In this document: one piece after another, positions 1 to 11,640 of the stretch
Layout: every line of letters starts with the position of its first letter
Numbering within the stretch: position 1 is the first letter of the stretch
DNA from: Plasmodiophora brassicae
Taxonomy: Eukaryota > Endomyxa > Phytomyxea > Plasmodiophorida > Plasmodiophoridae
Assembly: GCA_039704465.1 (NCBI GenBank)
Contig: JASFAU010000003.1
Span: 496,001-560,000 of the forward strand
Reading direction: 5' to 3'
Length of the DNA stretch: 64,000 bases
Program-made: the position numbers and the translations under genes
Notes under the pieces: generated by a model
Told to the model about the DNA's origin: nothing
The model's database searches: none
The model's input: only the letters and a program-made list of their open reading frames with translations

Positions 1-2898
1 AAACCGCGTTCGACTCGGATGAGGCCATGTCGCTTGACTGGTGTGGCCAGAAGCTAGCAGCACCCGCCCGAACGGATGCCGTTATTATGGAACGCGTCGG
101 CGGCAAATGGAAGACAACAGTCAAGCTGACGGGTGGCCATACTGATCATGTCGGTCTGGTCATGCGGCCTCCTGTGCGCTTCGCTGACGCAGTCCCAGGT
201 GTCGATCGTTCGCTGGTCCCGCTGTGGACGCTACATTGCCACTGCTGGAATGGATCGCAAGATTGCTGTTTGGAATGCTTTCACGGGATCGCTGATTACA
301 ACGAAGGAGACTGTCGATTTGTGCGCGGTCTGAAGCGTTGCGCTTTGCGTTGCGAACTGAGGGCCCTTATCGTATCTTCACAGGGCATCGGGTGGTGTCC
401 GACTGACACGCATGTCGCCTACCTGACAACTATGGGAAACCTGTGCTTATGGAAAGATCTGGTATCCGAAGGCCCTGTTGAGAACCTCGCAGAGAAGCAG
501 CGTGCTGTTCCTGTGTATGGCATTTTACATGATGTGCTGCTCTGTCTAAGTGAGGTTTCCAGGGATGGCAAGCGTGACAAAAGTCGTGTCCGGGAAGACG
601 ACGATGGGGACGACGAGGATCTTCGGAGTGGTAATGACACCTCCATGGAAGAAACGTCTCCAGAAAAAGATAACGATAGGAAGCGCCCTCGTTTGTGGAA
701 GCGCGATGGACGTGCTGAGCGAGATGGTGAAGACGATGAACATGACGGCGAGCCCGGCGATGACATGGCCGACGATGAATCAGAAGTCTTTGACCATTAT
801 CCGTCCAACAGACTTCATCGGCCGTTTCAGCCCGGGGCGACAGCACCTGATGGTTTGTGACTGCCTTCAACTGTGTGCATCTCTAACTCCATAGCGCAGG
901 CAGCGACCCGTTCCTAATGGCTTGGACGCTGTTTGGGTCAATCGAGTCGTCTCCAGTCGACGGCTCGCTAAGGCGGGTCCAGATCAATTTCGCAGATGTC
1001 GACTCCCGTCCGCGTATTCGGGTGTCGGACAGGTTCGGATTCACCCTCGGATCCCTGGGGAAGCATTCGGTAGGACGGACAAGCTGTTGCTGGATACTAT
1101 ACATGTTTACTGGTGTATTACCAGGCCTTATTTGCAAGTGCCGCCCGTGAAGGTCGTCCTTCCACAGTTTTCTACCGATCAATCGATGCATGGGCTTCCA
1201 ATAGTGACTGGAGGTATGGACCTGTGCGACGCATCGGATTACATGTCTAACACGTTGTGGTCACCCCAGTATGACCGTGCCATCTGGCGAGGACGTCCTA
1301 AGCTTATGTTTGGCGGGGCGTGCCGCTGTCATCGTCACTGATCGCCACATTGTCCGCGTTCTGAGCTTCTCGGGAATTCACCGGGTCATGTTCAGTCTGT
1401 CTCGGCCCGTGGTTGCCACCGCCGGGTGAGTCTCGTTGTCTTGTCGTCGTGTGTGCATCTGACATGCACTCTCAGCTCTGACACCACGCAGCTGGCAATC
1501 ATTTCTGGGTATCGTGACGATTTGGAGTATGCTGTGTATGACCTGTCGAAAGAGGTTAGTTTATCGCTGTCTCGGTTGTGCTTGTCGTCTGAAGCCCACC
1601 CGGCAGTTGCGACAAGTGTCGGTTGGCCGGTGCCCGCTCACACCTGGCACCACTCTGAAGTGGGTCGGCTTCTCAGAAGACGTATGATTCGATTTTCGGC
1701 GTCGTGCCTTCCCGGTCTAACAAAACGTGTTTGTGAAGGACGTCCTGCTGACAATGGATTCGGCGTATTACGTTCGTGCGCTTGTGCGGCATTCGACGAC
1801 ATGGTATTCGTGGACCCCTGTACTGGACGGTCGAGCGCATATTGCAAGCTCCCGGTCGACATCGATCTGGCCGGTCGGCGCAACATCAACCGAGCTTATG
1901 GTTGGCCTGCTGAAGGGCGGACAAGACCGGCCAGTGGCGTCCTGCCGTCCCATCCTTGTGCCCCTAGCGTTCCATTTTTCGCTACTGGTTGGCGAGTCGG
2001 ATACATCTGCCCTTGAGCAAGCTGCGTTCCGAACAGGGATGTTGATCAGCGCCCGCTGCGCTCGATCGGACACCAGCAGTCGCCCGGCGGACCAACAGGC
2101 GCTCAGGAAACTGTATGCTCAGAAAGACGCGCTGCTGATCGACATGATCCGGGTAAGGGCGTGCCCATCGATCCTCTGATGTGTGGGCTGCTGAGGGAAT
2201 GATTGTAAGCGTGCCTGTAAGTCAGAGAACCCGAGTCGTGCTCTCGACTTGGCGACCCGACTTCATTTGCCGAAATCACGCAAGGTTGCTCTGGCAATCG
2301 TTGAACACCTCAACCAGACGGCGCTTGCCAACCGGATGCGACTGCTCATTGATTCGAAGCCCAACAATAAGGAGGCCGCCCCAGCCGAGAAACCTGCCGT
2401 ACCTGAATCGCAGGCGTCACCTAGGAAAGCCAGTCCTGGCACGACAACGCCCCCAAAGGTAACATCGCTCTCTCGCCTATTCGTGTCGTGAGACGATGAT
2501 GATGATGTTCAGAGCCGGCAATCGTCGCCTCCCGTAATTCCTATTGAATTTTCACCGTCCCCTGCCACTCGACCCGCACAGCCGAGGCACACGCCTGCTG
2601 TGCAACCCATCCGATCAACAGCGCTTGCTGAGATCAGCCATGGTAACGCGGGCAATGCGTCCCCATAGCTGGTACTTACTCGGATACAGATGTGACTCCG
2701 TTCGGGAGGCGAACGCGCACAACCCAGCTGGCAGATTTGAATGCGGCGCCGGCCTCGACCGGGCTGTCCTCGCAACTCATCCAGCAACGCGCCGAAGGCG
2801 GAGCTGACCGCAACCCTGCACGTAGGGACACTGTCGGCGCGCACTCATTCGCCAAACTCACCGTTCGCCTCCAGACAACAGCGTGTTCGGTTTTCTGA
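1..2898 (+). CDS. Ctf4/WDHD1 (AND-1) replisome adaptor, 5' end missing
   Basis: The window opens inside this gene. Exon pieces joined by short introns read as WD40 repeats (for example the pieces around 180-290 and 390-460), then a very acidic stretch with a basic patch (about 590-830), then the second conserved beta-propeller region known from WDHD1/Ctf4. The clearest match is at about 1290-1424, ending in a segment of the type FSLSRPVVATAG, which is diagnostic of this family. A helical segment follows at about 1780-2150 and 2230-2460. Family members trimerise and link the CMG helicase to DNA polymerase alpha. The C-terminal part after 2490 is low complexity, with no HMG box seen, and the stop at 2898 is the least certain part. 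HIRA was considered, but the SepB-type middle domain fits Ctf4 better. No upstream start is visible. Confidence 0.8.
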
Positions 2899-3141
2899 AG
2901 CGCAGCAAATAAACCCGGGACGACGCTGCTGCAACGTCTGTACGCACGCCTCCGTCTGTCTGCGGGTCCAAAAACGGCGACTGCATTGCGAATCACGCCC
3001 GTGCAGGTCTGCCCTGTATTGTGGAGTGGTACACGCGTTACACGTGGTGCAGTTTCCGCGCGGGGTTGTTACCATGCGGTCGTTCCCGTCACTCGTCGTC
3101 AGGCCATTTTTGGCGTCGGTGCCGCGTCGTCGTGATAGGTG

Positions 3142-4928
3142 ATGGACGTCGCGATCGAGGGGCCGGCGCCAGGTGGCGCTCGGTCCGAGGTCGCCATATG
3201 CGGCCCGGGAGACTCCAAGTGTGGGTACTGCCACTCGGGCAGCCGCACGGGGCGGTCGTCGTTCGGCATCGTCGCCGAGCGTCTGACGCCCGTCGACTAC
3301 CAGGTGCAGGGCGCGCGCGCGCGCGTTCCGACGACGCTGGCAGGTTCGTGACAGCTGGACGCTGCAGGTGCTCATCGATCGAGGATGGAGACGATCCGGG
3401 ACGTACGTCTACAAGCCCGACAATCGTCGGTCGTGCTGTCCCAACTGGTACGCCAGGCCGGCATGGCGTGTTCCACTGCGACGTGTGATGTTGCCCCCCT
3501 CAGGACGATACGGTTGCCTGTTGAGGAGTTCCGGCCCACGAAGAAGCATCGCAAGATTCGAAACAGGTTTCGCGAGTACATCCAGCACGGCCCGAGAACG
3601 CGACAGCCGTCCGATGACGCCTCGATGCAGGTCGTCAACGAGCCGGTTGACTCCGACGCGATCCAGTTCGAGTCGTACCTTCGGTGCGCCGTCCAGGACG
3701 CTGCTGCGCGCCTGTTCGACGCGCGAGACGTAGCGTTCACGTTCAAGAAGTCGGCCACGTTGCAGTGCAATGTCGCGTTCGCCATTGCGAGTCACCTGCG
3801 GCGATCGACGGGCTTCTCGGCGACGCCGGCAGACGTCGCCGAGAAGGTCGCGATGGATTTGACGTCGATGCAGCTACGCGATGTCGTCAGTGTGGCCGCC
3901 GATGCGAACGGATTCGTTCTGTTCACGTTGCCTGCAGAACGGGCCGCCGCCGTTGCCGCCAGTCGACGCCAACGCCATGCCGCCGACCGGCAGAAGCGTG
4001 CGGCACAGCAAGCGCCAGCGGCGTCGCCGCCGTACGTCCGGTACACGACGACGGTTGTGGGGTCGCGGTTCCGCGAGGAGGCCTTCCTCGTGTACCAGCG
4101 CTATCAAGTGGCGGTGCACGGCGACCCGATCGCGCGTGTGACACGAGAGCAGTACAAGAACTTCCTCTGCGACACCCCGCTTGTGGAGACGGCGTCGTCG
4201 GCGCCGTCGATCCAGTATGGGTCGTTCCACGTCGAGTACCGGTTCGATGGGCGGCTGATTGGCGTGTCCGTCGTCGACATCCTCCCACGATGCGTATGGC
4301 GCCCGACGTTGGTTGACCGCGTGCTCGCCTCGATGTGACCTTGCCGATGCGCGCAGGTCTCGTCCGTCTACTTCTTCTACGACCCGGACCTGGCAGCGCT
4401 GTCGCTGGGCGTCTATTCCGCTCTGCATGAGATATCGATGGCGACAGAGGCGCACGCGTCCTTACGGGACCTGAAGTTCTACTACCTCGGCTACTACATC
4501 CACACGTGCCCGAAGATGCGGTACAAGGCCCAGTTCCCCCCAACGCAGGTGTCCGTCGTCGCATGTCGCACGCGTCTCCTAGTTGTGCTCGTCGGCTGAC
4601 CGTTCTCGTTAGACTGTGCCCTGAACGGTACACGTGGCACAGCCTGGAGCAATGCCTACCCGCCCTGGACACCTCCGCCTACGTTGTGTTCTCCGACGTG
4701 TCGACCCAGGCCTGCGACGACGACTGGTCGGCATCGGCCGCGATCCGAGCGGCAGCGACAACGACGACCGTCGACGGCATCGAGTTCGACATCCGGGGAC
4801 ACCGCCTCCGCTTCGGCGACCTGAAGCCCGTGTCCCGGGGCAAGCTCCTCGACATCCTGCAATCCTATTTCGACCTCGTCGGCCCGTTCCTCGCCGCCAC
4901 TCTCGTCGTCGTCAACATCTTCGCGTAA
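3142..4928 (+). CDS. ATE1: Arginyl-tRNA--protein transferase (ATE1)
   Basis: Adds arginine from Arg-tRNA to N-terminal Asp, Glu or oxidised Cys, marking proteins for the N-degron pathway. Exons that keep frame are 3142-3303, 3367-3447, 3504-4293, 4357 to about 4548, and about 4613-4928; the last intron is not resolved exactly. The first exon carries the conserved CGYCHSG motif, the second [10 protein letters not shown] and the paired cysteines (CC), and the third the RPTKKHRK region. The C-terminal catalytic half contains [11 protein letters not shown] and the segment around [15 protein letters not shown], all typical of eukaryotic ATE1. The start at 3142 is the first ATG in frame; a GTG just upstream is not needed. 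Length, about 500 residues, is usual for the family. No key cysteine appears to be lost. Confidence 0.93.
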
Positions 4929-5178
4929 TCCGTCGATAAACAAACCCGCACACCCGTCGGTGATGACGTCGTACGCTTCACGTGACGTCACGCGCGCAGT
5001 GTGTGCGGCTCCGGTTGCTGCCGCCACCTGGACCAGGCATACCGGTCGTCGATCGTTGGCTTGCGAGTCGGTCCTCGTAGGGGCGGGATACCTACGCAGG
5101 GGGAGGTCAGGTAACGCTCCAGCCGCAGAATCGCCCGTGGACTCCGTGCGGGCTTCGGCTGTCCGGTGGGCCCAAGCG

Positions 5179-6524
5179 ATGCCCACGCAGCAGCAGCAGC
5201 AGCAGCAGCAGCAGGCGCAGGGCGACCGCGCCACCGCCGGCCTGGGCGCCTGCTTCGACAGAGCCGCCAGCGAGATGGCCGGCGAGTCGATCGACGACGT
5301 GTGCTGGCGGCACATGGACCTGCGCCGGTACCTCGTCTTCAACACGGTACGCTGCGCGGCCGGGGGGACGCGCGCGCTGCCCCTGACTGACCCCGGCCCG
5401 CGTTAGGTCTTCATCCTGGCCCATGATTCCGTACTGCATCCGTTCGAGGTCATCAAGGTCCGACAGCAGCATTACCGGGGGACGGGCATGCCCCTGGACG
5501 CCTGGACCAGCGCCCGGGTCCTACTGAAGCGGGAAGGCGTCCAGGTAGGCCGATCGTGTGTCGCTCCCCGCCGTCGTCCGTCCAGTCATTGTTCGCTGCG
5601 GCAGGGCCTGTTCCGCGGTTTAATGCCCAGCACAGTCGGCAACCTGCCCGGGCAGCTCATCTACTTTGGCGTCTATGAATACCGTAAGACGTCGATGGCC
5701 CGGGTTGACGTGCGGCCCGTTTGAAAGGCGTCCTGCTGTGAACAGTGAAGCAAATGCTCATGAACGCCGACGCGGATACGACCCTGTCCAAGGGCGGCGT
5801 CGGCGTGATCGCGGGGTTCGCAGCCGACACGATCTCCATGGTGGCGCACACGCCTGCCGAGGTTGTCTCCGTCCGAATGATGGTCTCTACAGTGAAACTC
5901 GATTACGCGGGTGCGAATGGCGGCGCGCGTGTCGTCGTCCCCAATGCCAGGACCGTGTTCCGGGACGTGTGGCGATCCGATGGCATACCTGGCCTGTATC
6001 GAGGCCTCATCGGCAGTATTGCGTCGCATGCCCCAAGTCAGTAGGGGAAGGTGGCGTCGTCCAGTGCTCGGATGCCCACTGACACGGTTCTGGGCGCAGC
6101 GTCTGCGGCCTGGTTCGGCACGTACGAGCTGACGAAGAGCGTCCTGCATGACGAGCGTCGTGGGACGCCGCCGCTGACAACGTTCCTGATATCGGGGGCC
6201 ATGGCGGGTGCCGCCAGCGTCATTGTCTCGAACCCGCTCGATGTCGCCAAGACCAGGGTGCAGTCTGCAGACCTGGGCAAGCCCAGCGCAGGGTTCTGGA
6301 CTGTCCTGTATCGTATTGTGTTTAGAGAAGGTATACGGTGATGGCGATGTCGCCGACACCCGCGCCGTCGTACTGACGTCAGTCGCTGCCCAGGTCTACC
6401 GGGCATGACGAAAGGCATTGGCCCACGAATGCTGATGCAGGTCCCCGGTAGCGCCCTGACCTTCGCAAGTTACGAGATCGTGAAGAAGCTCTCCATCAAG
6501 GGCAACATCGATCCAATACAATAG
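5179..6524 (+). CDS. Mitochondrial carrier family protein, SLC25A44-like
   Basis: Inner-membrane solute carrier made of three repeated two-helix modules. The start at 5179 opens with a polyglutamine run (CAG repeat), followed by a short leader and then YLVFNTVFILAHDSV-type helix 1. Carrier signatures of the Px[DE]xx[KR]x[KR] kind appear as HPFEVIKVRQQ, TPAEVVSVRMM and NPLDVAKTRVQ, one per module. Introns interrupt at about 5347-5405, 5545-5605, 5725-5740, 6040-6100 and 6331-6395. The last exon ends with a conserved helix and a stop at 6524. The degenerate first helix and the order of signatures resemble SLC25A44, a branched-chain amino acid carrier in animals; the transported substrate here is not known. 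It lies tail to tail with the next gene. Confidence 0.85.
5185..5213 (+). repeat. CAG trinucleotide run (polyglutamine)
   Basis: About nine CAG codons at the very N-terminus of the carrier gene, encoding a glutamine run just after the start Met-Pro-Thr. Such runs are length-variable and not part of the carrier fold. Confidence 0.9.
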
Positions 6525-6639
6525 GGATAGTAGGGTAGGATACAACAGGTTGTGTCGACATCGTGGGGGAGGATCAGGGACATGGTGCCCCCTCCCCCGC
6601 GCTCTGCAGGGGACGTGCGACAAACCGGACCAGTTTATC

Positions 6640-8393
6640 CTAGCGCTTGCCGAACATGGCTCTGATATCGGCAGACTTGGCTTTGGGGCGGATCTTCGCG
6701 TCTGGCCGCAAGTGCCCGCTCGGCGCCCACGTAGACATGACCGACATCGACGACGACGAGCCTCCGAACCCGTTCGGCAGCACCGACCTCGGCCTCCGCT
6801 TGTCGGATCGTGCCCTGTTGCCAGACAGAGTCAGGTGGGCGGCGGCATCGGAACCGAAGGGTGGGCGCATTCTACAGAAGGACTGGCAACGGCTGCACCC
6901 GCATGCGGTCGACAACAGTCTGCGGACGAGGGTATCCTGGTTCCGGATCGACGTTCTCGGGGCCGACGTTCTCGGGAGACGCCCTGTCACCGACGGTAGC
7001 GGCAGTCAGCCAGCGGATCCGCATTCGCGGCAGGTGCAACTGATACCGTTTCCTCGACGGCGCCATGCAATCGTCCGGCGCGACGTGGCCCGGCCGGTTT
7101 AGCAAACGTGCTGGACAGAGAGAGGAGTGAGACGCGCGCGCGTGTGATACCAATGTGTCGTTGCCGTTCGCCGTACGAGTTCGCTGACGATCCGGCCTGA
7201 GGCCGATCGCCTCGTCAATGACGTCCTCGACGACGAGCACATCGTCGTCGTCGACGGTGTCGGATTCAGCAGCGGGTTGCGGCGCGGCGCCACGTCGAGA
7301 CTTCCGGATGGTCTCCTCGAGCGACTGTACTTTGGGGTCGGTCAGCGATAGCCCCCGCTAAAGAATGCAACCAGAGCAGCCTACTCCTGCTTTCGCACGA
7401 CGAGACCTCCCGTTCCAGCGTCTGCGATCGGCGTTTCATCCTGTTCGCACACCCAAACGATGAGAGTCAGCCGCCCCGAGCGAGATCCCGCCCAGGCTGA
7501 CGACGAACTTGGCGTATAGGTCGTGCGTGTAGAGCAGCTGGTCCTTGAGGAACCTGACCTTGGTGTCGCTTGACATGCCGCGGCAGTGCCCTTCGAGGAT
7601 CGACACCGCCTTGACGGAATCGACATCCGCGACCGACGCTATCCGATCGCGAAGCGCCATCCGACCGATCTCCGCCTTCTGCTCGTCAATGACGTGCAAC
7701 AGCTCATCGACCTGCTCGCTCAGCCGCTCCTTCGTCTACGGCGACGACCGTCAGATGCTGGGGACGATGACGCATGCCCGGGGGGAGCGAACCTGAACGT
7801 GCGCCAGCTTCTCGCTGTGCAGGTCGGCGATGTTCCGCCTGGCGTCGTTGCGGCAGGCGGCGTTCTCGCGTCGTATGCGCTCGCATTCCAGCATGGCCTC
7901 CTGCAGGCCCGCCTGCGACTGCCGCAGCTGGTCGGCCAGGGCCTGCATCTCCGACCGATATCGATCCTAGACACAGGACGCAGCCGCGAAATCAGCATGG
8001 GCGACCCCGCGCGCGACCAATCGACGACGACGAACGATCTGAGCGTGCGCCGCTTCGACTTCTCGACGGTCGCTGGCGGCGCCGACCGCCGTCTGGGCGC
8101 CGGCAGCGACGTCGTCGCCGTCGCCGGGCGCGTCGCCGCCGCCTTCGTTGAAGTTCATGAAGAGCGGTCGGACGTGCGAACGGTGGACGTCGGCCTTGCA
8201 GAGCGGGCAGACCTTCTTCTGCTCGATCCACGAGTAGATGCTGTGGGCGCGGGCGCACACACGATCAGGGACCGGGACCGCCGGGGGCCTGGCGCGCGCG
8301 TCCACCATACCAGAACGAGTGGAACACGTGCCCGCACTTGAGGACGCAGAGGTCCTCGAGCATGGCGGTCAGGCATACGCAGCAGTCGGGCAT
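6640..8393 (-). CDS. RING-H2 coiled-coil E3 ligase, TRAIP-like
   Basis: Begins at 8393 with MPDCCVCLTAM, the first zinc-binding pair of a RING finger. The remaining ligands follow across an intron (about 8244-8312): CGHVFHS, then a CPLC pair in WIEQKKVCPLC. A long coiled-coil follows in pieces at about 7750-7960, 7460-7735 and 7230-7330, each bounded by plausible introns. The C-terminal part is basic and low complexity and ends in DIRAMFGKR at 6640, which recalls a PCNA-binding tail but is not a clean PIP box. N-terminal RING plus coiled coil plus disordered tail is the architecture of TRAIP, a replisome-associated ubiquitin ligase. The overall assignment is by architecture, not by close sequence match. 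This gene is separate from the RING family downstream, which has its RING at the C-terminus. Confidence 0.7.
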
Positions 8394-8525
8394 GGTGGCG
8401 CGTGTGCGCGCGCGCCCCACGCGCTCTCAGGTCAGGCGCTGAGGCGCACCGCGTGGCGCAGAGAGTCAGCGGGGCCCGCCCCCCGCACCCTTCGTTCGAT
8501 GGCGGCCCAATTGCGGCATCGTTTA

Positions 8526-8825
8526 TCAGAGGTGATGTCGATTGCGGGAAGGGGTGGCGGTCGGGTCGTTGCGGCACAGCGGGCAGGAGAAGGCCTGGCC
8601 GGATCGGCAGGCCTGCCGGACGAACCAGGGACGGAGGCACGCCCAGTGGAAGGCGTGGCCGCACAACGGCAGCGTTGCCCGATAGCGTCCAGGCAGGACG
8701 CCTGCAACGCTGCCCAGGCATATGGCGCAGGCGTCGGCCACGTCGGAGGGCACGGGCGTCGCCAGCGTTATTCCATACATGAGGTCCTGTAGTCGCTGCA
8801 TTGCCTCCGGCACCGGCGTGTACGG

Positions 8826-8857
<32 letters not shown>

Positions 8858-9833
8858 CTCCGTCTGTATCCGACACGACGCTACTGCCATCCGGGTCGTC
8901 ATCACCGAACGCTTCCCGCCTGTTTCCTATTGTACTGCGACAGAGCGTCTCGGCGGCACGCTGTAGGTCGGGATCGTCGATGTCGTCAGCCGTCACGAGC
9001 AGGCGGTCGTACGGTGTCGTCCCATCAGGGCCACGCTCGACCAACGGGTCGAGATTGAACGGCGCATCTAGCAGCAGCGGGATGAGTTCGTAATTTCGAC
9101 AGCGTATCGCTTCGTCCAGCGTCGACTCGACCTCGTAGGTCGGCTTGCACGACGCCTGTAGTCTGGCCAGCATGTGGATGGCGCGTTTCGCGTCAGTCGT
9201 GTCGGGCAGACGGGCCACCGCTACTGGTAGACTTGTATCTCGGGTCATAACACAGTGGCCGTGCTCGTTGAAGACCTGCATGAGAAGGCGAACGGGTTGG
9301 GTGTCGGGATCCAGGTCCAGCGCTGTGATTAAGGTACCAGCGCGTCGGTCGTCGTGAAGAACGACGTCGAGTGCGGCGAAGGCTTGGTGCCAATGGACGT
9401 CTGGGCCGGCCAGCAGCGTATCCAGGGTGACCATTGTCTTAACGGGGATGTCAAACAGGTCGTTGTTGAACATATGCAGCAGGGCTTGACTCTGCCGGGC
9501 AGTAAACGTGAACTGGTCAGCCGGCGTGATCCACGAGGCGTCGCCAGTCGATCGGACTAGTGCGCACCTCGCCGACACATCTTGTCGGGCCTTCCAGGCC
9601 TCCAGCTCCTGCTTTGCCATGCGGATCTCGTCGAGGTCATCGTCGTCAGGCAGTGCCGTTTCGTCGATGACGGGCACCTCAAGATGGTCCAGGCGCACCC
9701 GCTTAATCGCTTTCGGCTGCGAAGCAATACCGCAATGCGCGCATCTACGCTTCACGCCATCAACGCCAACAGCGTATCTGATGTCGATAGCAGCCACGAT
9801 CCACAGGGCAGTCAGGGCGACCCTCGACATCAT
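8526..9833 (-). CDS. Putative secreted ankyrin-like RING-H2 protein, family member A
   Basis: A single uninterrupted reading frame of 435 residues from the ATG at 9833; an upstream TTG in frame is not needed. Residues 1-25 form a hydrophobic signal peptide. Then come a short linker, a conserved block with the pattern DQFTFTARQSQALL, and a helical middle in which a segment of the type LDEAIRCRNYELIPLLLDAP followed by GPDGTTPYDRL looks like a degenerate ankyrin repeat. A run of about nine aspartates precedes the C-terminal RING-H2 (CAIC, then CGHAFHWAC, then CPLC near residues 373-420). All eight zinc ligands are present. Intronless, unlike its neighbours. The family has five members in this window. 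Role unknown; a secreted or endomembrane E3 ubiquitin ligase is inferred from the signal peptide and RING. Confidence 0.8.
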
Positions 9834-10286
9834 GGTCGGCGGCAAACTCGGGCCCTCGGCCGGCAATGGACAGTGGGCAGACCGACGGCGAAGCTATTTC
9901 TGGAGGTTCATGACTGTTGCGCAGCACGCGCGCTCAGACGCCACAACGCACTTTTTACGAACGCACTGGCGCAATCTACGAAGGAACTGGACGCACTTTT
10001 TACGAACGCACTGACGCACTTCACGAAGCCACTGGGATCTATCACCCCGGTAAATCACGGACCGGAAGGTCCCCGCTGCCCTCAGAATCTGCGTCAGTGG
10101 GTTCGTGAAGTGCGCCCGGTGCGCTCGTAGTGACCGTCGTTGATCGTGCACGCTGTCCAGGCAGGGCTGGACTCCGGTAAGCCAGTCTGCGTGACCGAAT
10201 ACGTTACCCTGGGTCCACTCCATTGTACGCCCTTCCCGGCCACATCATTGGAACCATTTAATCATTGGGCCATCTCAGAGGCCGGT
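9834..10286. other. Intergenic stretch with short inverted and direct repeats
   Basis: No gene seen. Holds two near-identical direct copies of a 26-base motif with the core CGCACTTTTTACGAACGCAC (from about 9951 and about 9990) and an imperfect inverted pair, CGCACTTCACGAAGCCACTG near 10013 against its partner near 10093. Confidence 0.6.
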
Positions 10287-11434
10287 TTACACGTCGGAGT
10301 CGTCGGACGGGTCGGCTCGACACATGGGGCAGGTGAACCGCGTCGCGTGTCGGGACTGTCGAATGAACCAGGGACGGATACAACCCCAGTGGAACACATG
10401 GCTACAGAAACCAAGGACAGCCAGGTGACGCTGACCAGGTAAGGCAACCGCGAATTTCTCCAGGCATATGGCACACGCGTCCGGACCGGGCGGCAAGATC
10501 GACGTTACGGTGATCACGTCCATCAACTTTTGCAGCCGTCGCAACGATCGCGGAATCGTCCAGCAGTGCCCGGGTGCGACGGCGTCAGCGCCCGGGTCAT
10601 CTGAGTGGTCGCCGTCGTAAGTGCCCTCCCGCTCATCAATTAAATAATTGTCCTCATCATCGTCGCTGCTCTCTTCATCATCGGGCGACAGGACCCGATG
10701 GAACGTGAGGATGGCTCGGATGACATCGGGCTCGTCTGGGTCGGCCGTCAAAGTCAGTAGGTCGTACGGCAGCATCCCACCAGGCCCACGTTCGACCAGC
10801 GGATCCAACCGGAACGGGACGCCAAGTAGCAGCGGGACCAGGTTGTAGTTTCCCGACAAGATCGCTTCGATCAGCATGGATCCGTGTTTCGGTGTCGTTT
10901 TACAGGGCGCATGCAGGCGCGCCAAGACATGGACGGCGCGCATGGCTCGTCTCTTGTCCTGCAGGCTAGCCACAGCTATTGCCAGCGAGGTATTTCCCGT
11001 TACAACGTCATGGGCGTGCTCATAGAATAGCTGCATGACAAGACGAACAGGCTGCGTGTTCGGGTTCATATCCAGGGCATTGATCAGGGTCCCGGGTCTT
11101 CGCGCGTCGTGCAGGACGACACTGAGCGAAGCGAAGGCCCGATGCCATAAAACGTCCGGGCCAGCGAGACGTGCATGCAGGGTGTCCATTGAATGATCAG
11201 GGATGTCCAGTAGGTCCTTATTGAAGTGTCGCAAGAGAGCCTGGCTCTGCCGGGCGGTGAATGTAAACTGGTCGTCCCGCGTGACCCATGCGGCAACGAC
11301 AGTCGATCGGATGAGGCCACACCTGAGCGCCAATTCCTGGCGGGTCTCCCAGACCTGCTGCTCATGCTGAGTCATGCGGATTACGTTCAGGCCACAATCG
11401 CAAGGCAGTGGAGGTTCATCGACGACAGGCAGCT
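10287..11434 (-). pseudogene. RING-H2 secreted family member B, 3' part, split by retrotransposon
   Basis: The main part of a second family member: from the conserved LPVVDEPPLP region at 11430 through the DQFTFTARQSQALL block, the ankyrin-like middle (SMLIEAILSGNYNLVPLLL) and an intact RING-H2 (CAIC, CSHVFHWGC, CPMC) to the stop at 10287. There is no start codon or signal peptide on this side. Its 5' exon lies at 16776-16928, beyond the inserted LTR element, and the frame runs on exactly when the element plus one copy of the 5-bp target duplication is left out. Together the two parts would make about 432 residues, matching intact family members (412-435). An internal ATG at 11375 could give a protein without a signal peptide. 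Confidence 0.88.
11430..11434 (+). repeat. Target-site duplication, left copy (CAGCT)
   Basis: CAGCT directly precedes the left LTR and is repeated directly after the right LTR at 16776-16780. A 5-bp duplication is usual for Ty3/Gypsy integrases. Confidence 0.92.
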
Positions 11435-11631
11435 TGTGCTAACGCCGCCGCTGCCCACTACGGGGGCGGTCGGTCGCAAGAGTCGGCGCCTGGTGATATA
11501 ACGAACTGATGTATTTGGACAGGATCGTCACAGCAAGGGCCGCTGCGGGGTCGAGTACGGTCATGATCATGTGACCGGGTGGCAGCAGCATCTGAGCAGC
11601 ATCATCTGAGTACTGGTACTCTGGATGAACA
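11435..11631 (-). repeat. 3' LTR of the retrotransposon (left in window)
   Basis: 197 bp, starting TGTGCTAACG and ending GGATGAACA on the plus strand. I find no difference from the copy at 16579-16775. Short for an LTR of this class. Confidence 0.93.
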
Positions 11632-11640
11632 CTCCCCGTG

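Noticed and set aside
1..900. HIRA histone chaperone as the identity of the first gene
   Set aside because: WD40 repeats alone would allow it, but the second propeller motif at 1290-1424 and the acidic linker fit Ctf4/WDHD1 and not HIRA.
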